Shown: one piece after another, positions 56,206 through 64,000 of the stretch
Layout of the letters: every line of letters starts with the position of its first letter
Numbering within the stretch: the first letter of the stretch is position 1
From: Isoetes taiwanensis
Taxonomy: Eukaryota > Streptophyta > Lycopodiopsida > Isoetales > Isoetaceae
Assembly (NCBI GenBank): GCA_021234155.1
Contig: JAJEKV010000025.1
Location: forward strand, 2,875,339-2,939,338
Length of the DNA stretch: 64,000 nt
Direction: 5' to 3'
The notes under the pieces: model-generated
What the model saw: the letters and a program-made list of their open reading frames with translations, nothing else
Told to the model about the DNA's origin: nothing
Databases searched by the model: none
Position numbers and translations under genes: made by a program

Positions 56206-58979
56206 ATGAGCAAAATGGAGCCAAGGAAGCCCAGCACAAGACATTGCCCTAGGCTCCAATGGAGGAAGATGGCCTGCTTATTGTTGCACCCGTGCGACGA
56301 GACGATATTTGCAGAGGGCATCATAACTGCAGTTGATCCTTTTGATAGTGTGAATGATGAAAGGCTGGGAGATGATCATCTTGGAGTTGGCATTGGGAAG
56401 CTTCTTATCCAAGTTGATACAATCATGTCCCAAGGAAGCTCTAGTGATTGCATTGTGTGCTTTGGGTTGTTGGAGTCCCAAACTCAGTTAAGATGGCCAA
56501 CTAGATATATTACACACAAGAATGGTGAGAACCTGGAAGGGCCTACTGAACTACATACCCCAAGGCCCACCCCAGGCCATGTGGAAGATTTGGTGGTGGA
56601 TGAGCATCCTTTGATCACAAGGAAGAGGCGCTATATTTTTTATAAAAGGCAGCAAAGGGTGCCCAAGTGGGCTAGAAGTGACAAATATTTAGAAAGGATG
56701 GAAAGTGTGGCCCCAATCAAAGAAAACCTAGAGGCAATTAGGGGACAAGAGTGTTGCAATCTAGATTGCACAGTCCAATACAGTGTGGATGACCTCGTGC
56801 AGATAAGGTCCCAATACATTGGACAGCTTCAGAAAGATAGGATTAATTTCATCTACTCCTTGTGTAGAAATTCCAGCTATGATGAAAACACAGGAAGGTT
56901 ACTATATCAATTGAGGGGCCTGAAGGTATGTATGAGAGCATTGAGATGGATTCTTGGCGTGAGCAAGTCTTCATTTTACAGATACTGGGAGCAGGTCAGA
57001 AAAGGGCACAGGTTGTTCCAACATGGCAATGCATTGACTTTGAAACCTAGAGCAAACACTTTGAAGGCCATTGCAGTCTTCGAGAGCTTTGTGAGATACA
57101 TGTCTCAATCTATGCCCCACAAGTCGAAGATGAACGAGCACGGTGTGCGAGTGGTCTAAAGGGTGTTGCCATAACATTACATCCAAAAAGAGTGCCTTAA
57201 AGAGGTCAACTCCATCCTAGAAACTACTGGAGGTCGGCCTCTTTCTCAATCACATTTCAGCAAGTTATGGAGCACTCACTTCTCAGACGTGAGTGTCTTG
57301 CAACACATGCCATTCTCAAAGTGCAACACTTGCATTCAACTCAAGGATACACTTGTATCAACTGCAATAGAGAAAGAAAGAATGGCAATTAGGGAGCAAT
57401 TTGCAGATCACCAAAGGGACCAAATATCATGTAGACAGTTGTATTGGCAGTGGAGAACATTTTCCCTGATGCAACCTGACAGATTTTTGTGTATAATTCA
57501 TGATAAGATGGACCAACACAAGACTTTCTCCAAGCGTTGTCAAAACATTTTTCAGATGAAAGTAAGTCTGGCGGGTGTCTTAACACATGGGCATGGAACT
57601 GGAACCTATGGTCATTTTGTGCTTGATCTATGGAGGGATGATCCAAACTTCCATGTGAGTTCTATTTTCAAGTGCTTGAGAACACTAGAGAAAGGATCGA
57701 TAGAAGGGAGGAGGTATTCTCCATTAGCCCCCGTTTTTTAGGCTTTGATGGATGATCAACCGCTCTGTTACCAAAGGCAGATAAAAGAGCTCACATCCAA
57801 TGTGTCCAAAGAATCAAGGAGGACTTGGGATGATTTCCCCTTACTTGAGAAACAACTGCCAGAGGAGTTATGTGTTCAATTGGACAACTGTTGGAAAGAA
57901 AACAAGAATAGATAGATGTTTGGGCAATGTCATACTTGACAGCAGGGGGGGTATTCAAAGTTGTGAAAGTGGAGTTCATGATGGTTGGGCATACGCATGA
58001 TGATATAGATGCATTCTTCGGAACTTTCTCTACCAAGCTCAAGAGAGAGAGTTTGTCGAGGGATACTTGCTAGATGGTAAGGATCAGTTGACAGGACACA
58101 CAAAACCACTTCAGTTCAAGTTTTGGGTTAGGGATGGAATCCAATCATGCAATATAAGTGGAGACCAGGTGACAAGTTGTGGATGCCTGTACAAGGAATC
58201 GAGTTGTGGCAACGGGGTGCTACAGGTGAAGTTCTTATTCCTAAAGGGCAGCCAAAACCACTACCTCCCTTCAAGACTGTTAAAGACTCTAGCCAACTAG
58301 TGAAGGGCATCAAGGATTATATAACGCACTGGGATGATGTTCGAAATGGAAAGCACACCTCCACTCTGAAGAAAAATCACATGGACTCCCTAATCAATTA
58401 CTGGGAGAAAGTTGTGATATGCTTAGAAACTGAACAACCATGTGGGGGAGGGGGGGGGGAGGGGGGGAGGGGCTGAGAGACGGGTTCTTACCAGAGTCCA
58501 GATGGGAGGGTTCTCAAGGAGCAAGCACCTCTAAGAAAGTTCACGTGGGTCCTAACAATGGTTCCAAGTGGTTTGTGGGAAGTAAGGCCTCAAAGCCGAA
58601 GTGGTTTGATCTTCCTGAGTGGGATCCCTTTAAGGACATCAAGGAAGGATACTTTGTGCTAGTAAGGCCTGACGATGAGGATTGTCCAATATCGTTAGGG
58701 GCACTCTCTGATGTAACCACCACCATGGCTGATGGAGAGGAGTTGCGTCCTGGATTCCAAGTTCAATATTGGGAGCCCATTAGAAGACACAAGAAGGGCA
58801 ACTTGAAGGAGCAATACACCGACTGCTAGGAGAAAAAGTGGAGGGCAAATCATGCTGTGTGTGGTATGGTCATATCCAACTTGTCACATTTCAAAGGACA
58901 AGACACACAAGATCCCAAAAAGGGAGATGGACAAAGCCATGAGCAACCTCCATGCTATATCATTGTATGAGGGTAGATA
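56206..58979 (+). pseudogene. DUF7869-type transposase pseudogene
   Basis: ATG at 56206; the first frame runs to TAA at 57157 with LRGLKVCMRALRWILGVSKS (helix-turn-helix-like) near 56915. Coding continues in shifted frames: a Cys-x2-Cys stretch (KCNTCIQLKD, 57310), then FLCIIHDKMDQHKTF (57485-57530), LAGVLTHGHGTGTY, QLDNCWKENKNR (57878) and VGHTHDDIDAFFGTFSTK (57983-58040). D-x2-DQ-x-KT, LDN-x3-EN and GHTH-x2-ID are hallmarks of DUF7869 proteins, presumed RNase H-fold transposases. The C-terminal part (58600-58829) has DLPEWDPFKDIKEGYFVLVR and PGFQVQYWEP. At least four stops or frameshifts, so inactive. I found no convincing TIRs around it. Confidence 0.82.
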
Positions 58980-59169
58980 ATATTGAGAAGCTTGAAAACT
59001 TTCTCAACTAGTGGTTTGTAAAATTTATGAGGAAAACAAGTTACCCAGTTCTTTGTGTGTGATGTGTAATTCTATTCAAGCATTCAATTCAGAATTTTTT
59101 TTTTCTATAGTATGAGTCCCATTTTCAGTCTGAGTCCCAAAATTCGAGATTTGACCCACTTTAATTAAA

Positions 59170-60053
59170 GGGAAAACTACCAAAATACCCCTATGAGTTT
59201 ATGTAATTACCAAAATGCCCTTATGAGTTTCAAAATTACCAAAATGCCCCTGGCTCAAATAAATATACTGTATAAAATAAACATACAAACAAATTACCCA
59301 TTTGCCCCTACACACCAAACTTAATTACCAACATACTCCTACACACGAAACTTACTTACCAAAATGCTATTACATACCAATTTTGATCAATCTACACCAA
59401 ACTAATCACCAAAATGCCCTACACACCAAACTTAATTATCGAAATACCCCCTACATACTAAACTTAATTACCAAAATGCCCTTACATACTTATCCTACTC
59501 AATCTATACGAAATGCCTCAAGAATAGAAGTTTAAATTCAATAAAGAGATTACAGAAGTCACAAATCATCATTGAATTGGAGCCCTATAACAACATGCAT
59601 TGTGTCTCTTCCATTACACCTTCCATAAAGATGTTCCTCTTCTTTATATCTTTTCTCTAGTGCACATGCGTTTAGGTTTTGGACGTCCAAGAGGTCTGCG
59701 TATGGCTAGTGGTCACATGCCTCCAATAGCATCATCATGTGACCAAGGGAAACACTGGCTCCTTGTAAGTGTCACAACAAGATTGTGTAGGGGTATTTTG
59801 GTAAATAAGTTTAATGTATAGGGTATTTTGATAATTAAATCTGGTGTAGATTGATTAGAATTAGTATGTAATGGCATTTTAGTATTTAAGTTTGGTGTGT
59901 AGGGGTATTTTGGTAATTAAGTTTGGTGTGTAGGGGCAAATTGGTAATTTATTTGTACATTTATTTGAGTCAGGGGCATTTTGGTAATTTTGAAACTCAT
60001 AAGGGCATTTTGGTAATTACATAAACTCATAGGGGCATTTTGGTAGTTTTCCC
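59170..60053. mobile_element. MULE-like foldback element with long TIRs
   Basis: About 300-bp inverted arms begin GGGAAAACTACCAAAAT, and each is built from imperfect repeats of CCAAAATGCCC separated by CACACCAAACTTAATTA-like stretches. Near-duplications TTAATTAAA (59161) and TTAATTTAA (60054) flank it, 9 bp with one mismatch, as for Mutator-like elements. About 200 bp in the middle (59590-59790) are unrelated to the arms and may be captured host DNA. No transposase, so non-autonomous. Confidence 0.88.
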
Positions 60054-60069
60054 TTAATTTAAATGCGGC

Positions 60070-60755
60070 TTACAAGATATTTTGCTTCTTCACATAACTT
60101 TTTGAGATTATCATTATAAACCTTATAATTCCCAAGTACCTTTTAAATGTAATGGCAATCCTTAGACAAACATAGCTATCAAGAAAGCATGGTAAAAGTT
60201 AAAACCTGTTGGCAGACAAGATTAGAATCTCTTTGTACTCTGATTCGCTTCACTCCTTTTTCATGCGCCGCACGTAAACCCATTATTAAGCCACGATATT
60301 CAACAACATTATTTGTTGCATAACCCAAGCCTTCTGCTAGCTCACATACCCATCACAAAAAAATTTCTTATGAAAAAAAAGCAATAGAAAGAAAATACTT
60401 TAAATAGTCCAATAGATATATACCACTGTTCCATCGAGCCGTTGCAATAATGCTCCAGCACCAGCCTTACCCGGATTTCCTTTTGATGCCCCATCATAAG
60501 CAAGCAGAAAATGTTTCTTTACCACAAAAAATATAATAGAATTTAAAAGCTTGCTAGACTACTTGGTGACCTATCACTTGAAGTCAGACAAAATGGAACC
60601 AATTGGTGAAAGAGAACGTGAAAAATATTAAAAACTCGATCATAAGAGACCAGATTATGGGGAACTTACCTCAGTTTCATCGAACATAAGATGTCCCTCG
60701 TTAGGTACACTTAACGTGCCTTGACATTCCTCAATAATACTACTCTTTGATCCCT
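60070..60755 (-). pseudogene. RNase H (RVT_3-like) gene copy 1, truncated by the foldback
   Basis: Exons on -: 60755-60671 (GSKSSIIEECQGTLS); 60523-60425 (LLAYDGASKGNPGKAGAGAL, with the first catalytic Asp); 60350-60207 (YATNNVVEYRGLIMGLRAA, with the catalytic Glu, and DSNLVCQQ with the third Asp); 60148-60074 (VLGNYKVYNDNLKKLCEEAK). All exon edges have GT or AG signals. The last exon ends at the foldback element, and the terminal exon with the fourth acidic residue is missing to the left. The enzymes cut the RNA of RNA-DNA hybrids; plants have many RVT_3 copies. No stop seen in the remaining exons. The usual GDS motif is RDS here. Confidence 0.8.
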
Positions 60756-61019
60756 ATCACATAACACGTGCTTAACATTATATATCATCTAGGCATATTT
60801 ACATAGGACTCAGAAGAATTCTAATTGTGATACGTATACTTGTAATACTTGAAAACAGAACTTTATGCAAGAAACTCATAAGCAGATAAATCGAAAATGT
60901 GCAACCTAGCACCAAGATAACAATGATCCCGAAGGTTGCAGCAAATCTAACAAAGAAAGAAACTACTTATTAAGTCTAAAGCAGGATACTTTGTTCCACT
61001 CTTCTATTATACCTGCTCT

Positions 61020-62265
61020 TCAGCATACCGTCGTGAAATACAACTTACAAACTTTGTCTCTGCATTTGCATTCAGCCCAAATATTAGCATTCACATTAGT
61101 AATCTTACAAGACAGCAAACTAGTACCTGGAAGACCAACTCCAACATTTGCCAAAGCATCAGCTGTTGAATTATATTCCTAATAAAGACGGGAAAAATGT
61201 ATCACAAGCACATCCCCCAGCAATCTAAAAAAGGATTCACAACATACCCTGTAAACGCCGAAAATTTCTGGACAAGATATTTTGCTTCTTCACATAACTT
61301 TTTGAGATTATCATTGTGAACCTTATAATTCCCAAGTACCTATTAAACGTTGGCAATCCTTAGACAGACATAGCTATCAAAAAAGCATGGTAAAAGTTAA
61401 AACCTGTTGGCAGAATAGATTAGAATCTCCTTGTAGTCTGATTCACTTCACTCCTTTGTCAAGTGCCACACGTAAACCCATTATTAGGCCACGATATTCA
61501 GCAACATTATTTGTTGCATGACCCAAACCTTCTGCTAGCTCACATACCTGTCACAAAAAGATTTCTTATAAAAAAGAAAAGCAATAGAAAGAAAATGCTT
61601 TAAATAGTGCAATAGATAAATACCACTGTTGCATCGAGCCGTTGCAATAATGCTCCAGCACAAGCCTTACCCGGATTCCCTTTCAAAGCCCCATCATACG
61701 CAAGCAAAAAATTTCCTTTACCACATCAAATTCAATAGAATTTAAAAACTTGCTAGACTACTTGGCGACCTATCAGGTAAAAGAGAGCGTGAAAAATATT
61801 CGAAACCCAATTGTAAGAGACCAGATTATGGGAAACTTACCTCAATTTCATGGAACATAAGGTCTCCCTCTTTAGATATGCTTAACGCGTCTTGTCATTC
61901 CTCAATAGTACTGCTCTTTGATCCCTATCACATAACATGAGTGCTTAACCTCGTACACCATCAATGCATATTCACATAGGACTGAGAGAAGAATTATAAT
62001 TGTGATACTTATACTTGTGATACTTGAAAACAGAACTGTTATGCAAGATACCTCATAAGCAGAATTTCCACATGCTTCTCTCCTGATCTCTCAACGGGAA
62101 TTCTGCTTCACCAGCGAATGTCCATAATTGGTTTTTAATGTCTTTCCCAAAAAAAATCGGCTTCTTCCCATGTTGTAAATCCTTTGAACTCAGCCTTGGA
62201 GAAGCCTTGGTCTCCATAAAGGTCAAACTGATTAAGTAGAGCTTCTATTCCTTTAGATGGTTATG
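61020..62265 (-). pseudogene. RNase H (RVT_3-like) gene copy 2
   Basis: A tandem paralogue of 60070-60755 with more exons. 62265-62050 has DLYGDQGFSKAEFKGFTTWE, resembling the N-terminal hybrid-binding domain of RNase HI. 61930-61845 is GSKSSTIEE followed by a stop. 61720-61622 has LLAYDGALKGNPGKACAGAL. 61547-61412 has HATNNVAEYRGLIMGLRVAL then a TGA, then IRLQGDSNLFCQQ. 61335-61255 has VLGNYKVHNDNLKKLCEEAK. 61172-61020 has EYNSTADALANVGVGLPGT. All four catalytic acidic positions (Asp, Glu, Asp, Asp) can be seen, but at least two stops make it a pseudogene. Confidence 0.8.
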
Positions 62266-62436
62266 TCAACAGAAAACATATAATACTTAAGAACCATCCG
62301 ACATAAGGTAAAGTACCAGTGCTTGGCACTCAGACCAGGTATGATAAATTCCAGGTCCCAGTATGCACGGCATAGAACTTCCCTTTTGAACTCTGGTTGT
62401 GATGGTTAATGGTCCACAAAGGACATTACGTCTCTG

Positions 62437-62907
62437 AAATTCGAAATCTTATGCAGGACATTACGTCTCTCAATTGGCAAACCTCGTCCACGCACGGAAA
62501 TTTGATGCGCACAAATCCCTTCATAAATCTTAAAGGATTCATCTTTGGCAACCCTTGATTTTTTGAATCAGCCCGTTAATTTTTTTTTTGCATCAGCCTG
62601 ATTTGCCGGTGGAACCATAGGACAAAGCAGAATGACACAGCTTCCCAGTTGCCCGGTTAAAATATCAGCGATTCATAAGGCATGTGATGCCAATTTACAA
62701 GGAATAATAGGTTTGGAGCAATTACCAGTATATGCTAGGTATATTTTAGCATATACCTAGGATATGCCAAAAACCCAAATAAGCAAGGGTAATAATAGGT
62801 TTGGAGCAGTTACCAGTATATGCTAGGTATATTTTAGCATATACCTAGGATATGCCAAAAACCCACATAAGCAAGGGTTTGCCCCCCTAGGGGCAACCCA
62901 ATAAGCC
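62437..62907. repeat. Paralogue of element B's insertion locus (empty site)
   Basis: Begins CTGAAATTCGAAATCTTATG, as at 2234, and continues without element B: GGTGGAACCATAGGACA at about 62609-62625 corresponds to GTGGAACCT / AACCTTAGGACA flanking B. A block of about 90 bp with the palindrome TATGCTAGGTATATTTTAGC is present twice in tandem (about 62700-62790 and 62790-62880), once at 28.7 kb. It ends at GGGGCAACCCA, as the other copy does. Confidence 0.85.
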
Positions 62908-63084
62908 CACTCAACCTACGGAAGGAGATAGGATTTTTTTATTAAAAACAAGAAGCCGCATTAGATGGAAGAAGATGTACAAGATTGTGGTCTAATTTAA
63001 TGGGCTAGGGTAAGTGATGGTTTAAAAGCATGAACAATCCAAGCACCAAGTCTGGTGGACTATTGAGTTGTTAGATTGTTGTAT

Positions 63085-63245
63085 TCTTCTATTCTATTAT
63101 ATTCTATTCTATTATTATTCGCATTCGCTCGTTTCGCTTGCTTGCTTGCGTTGCCTCGCTCGCTCGCGTTCGTTCGCGTTGCATTGCATTGCGCGCGCTC
63201 GCTCGCTCGCTGCTCATTCGCGTTATATTATATTCTATTCTATTC
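63085..63245. repeat. Low-complexity ATTCT and GCTCGC/GCTTGC repeats
   Basis: TATTCTATTC runs flank a GCTCGCTCGC/GCGTTCGCGTT core. Open frames crossing it are not supported as genes. Confidence 0.8.
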
Positions 63246-63676
63246 TAACGGCCTAAGAATATGTAGAGCAAAATGTGGGCATATTTGGCTCATATTAGGA
63301 TATGATGTCTTGATTGGTTATGGAACCATTGAATTACAAAATTTTGGAAAAAGAAAATGTTGTTGGTTTAGAGTTTTCGCCCAACGAGCGTATCCATTGA
63401 GTTGTTGTGCAGTTCGAAGATGGCAACTGAGCTGTCTATGGAAAGGTAATGCATACATGGCATAAGGCTGGCATAAGCACATGGACTACTGGAAGTGGCG
63501 TGCACCTAAGAGTAGAATGTAAATTGGATCCAGGGAACTGATGGTAGCAAATACTACTAGTATAAGATTACTGGCTCGACAATGAGAGAATTACGAGGGA
63601 ATGCTGGTGTAAGTATTTTGCATGCAAAAGACCCATGCTTCTATGAGCGCATGGGTAGAAAGAAAGGTGACCTAAA

Positions 63677-64000
63677 ATGTCCACAAGGAAGAGGATAGCA
63701 GAAGAAAAGAGCTTGATGCTTGGTAGTAAGAAAGTATTCCAGTTTCACAAAGCAATGGGGAGCAAGGCAATGAAGAATTGCACTGGAACTAAGAAGAATG
63801 AAGCAGATTCTAGATTTAAGGAAGGGAATAATAGCAATGCAAAAATTCCTGAGACCAACACCATTGAATGCAGTGGAAACAAGACTGCAAATGATGTGCA
63901 AAATGAAGATCCCTACAAAGCAAGTAGATCTATGGAGATCTCAGCCAACAAGGAGGCATTGCAACAACCTCAACAAGATCTGGAGACTGCCAACAAGGAG
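63677..64000 (+). CDS. Partial Lys/Asn/Glu-rich ORF running off the window
   Basis: From ATG 63677 the frame is open for 108 codons to the window edge. It begins MSTRKRIAEEKSLMLGSKKV and is rich in K, N, E, S and A, with no recognised domain and probably disordered. Good ATG context (AAAATGTCC). It may be the first exon of a gene beyond the window; the repeated ANKEALQQPQQDLETANKE type of ending suggests an internal repeat starting. Confidence 0.5.
   Translation, partial: MSTRKRIAEEKSLMLGSKKVFQFHKAMGSKAMKNCTGTKKNEADSRFKEGNNSNAKIPETNTIECSGNKTANDVQNEDPYKASRSMEISANKEALQQPQQDLETANKE

Noticed and set aside
56206-58979. Integrase of an LTR element
   Set aside because: The motif set (D-x2-DQ-x-KT, LDN-x3-EN, GHTH-x2-ID) and the C-terminal WEP part fit DUF7869 transposases, and no RT or protease is nearby.
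63068-63465. Open frame of about 129 codons crossing the GCTCGC repeats
   Set aside because: Most of it is low-complexity repeat and it has no recognisable domain.

Overview
The window looks like intergenic DNA from a large, repeat-rich plant (streptophyte) nuclear genome. Evidence: GT-AG exon patterns, plant serine carboxypeptidase and RVT_3-type RNase H gene remnants, chromodomain Ty3/Gypsy elements primed by initiator tRNA-Met, and MULE-like foldbacks. A non-seed plant is a guess from the mix of transposase families. There is no operon structure and I see no rRNA or tRNA gene.

Layout. 0.5-2.2 kb: decayed serine carboxypeptidase-like gene holding a TIR insert. 2.4-28.6 kb: two nested, related LTR retrotransposons. 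Element B (+, 2412-28604) has a 5-bp target duplication. Element A (-, 3741-17097) sits inside B's 5' LTR with its own 5-bp duplication. Both are chromoviruses (Gag, protease, RT, RNase H, integrase, chromodomain). Between primer-binding site and gag, both also carry two extra coding regions. The first is an H3-histone-derived gene: B's begins with the H3 tail ARTKQT-x-RK, and both hold the H3 fold, separated from the tail by a charged insert of roughly 300 residues. The second is an unrecognised gene conserved between A and B, with a TATA-like box about 110 bp upstream in each. The captured histone H3 is the main discovery candidate. Both elements are broken fossils.

28.98-36.96 kb: an 8-kb DNA transposon with matching TIRs and a 4-bp duplication (AGGT), holding the two ends of a transposase and, on the other strand, an FCP1-like phosphatase domain and a Ulp1/SUMO-protease domain. 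37-39.5 kb: AT-rich, no gene seen. 39.5-47.85 kb: foldback structure of 19-bp satellite arms in opposite orientation, enclosing about 3.5 copies of an 825-bp tandem repeat. 47.9-48.4 kb: 157-bp tandem repeats. 50.4-56 kb: fragments of two divergent intron-bearing genes (a ParB-like DGQH protein on -, a DUF8039-like fragment on +), whose introns are packed with a 20-bp palindrome, partly at an exact 60-bp period. 56.2-59 kb: DUF7869-type transposase pseudogene. 59.2-60.1 kb: MULE-like foldback. 60.1-62.3 kb: two tandem RNase H (RVT_3) gene copies on -. 62.4-62.9 kb: a paralogue of the locus into which B inserted, showing the empty site. 63.7-64 kb: start of an open lysine/asparagine-rich frame running off the window.
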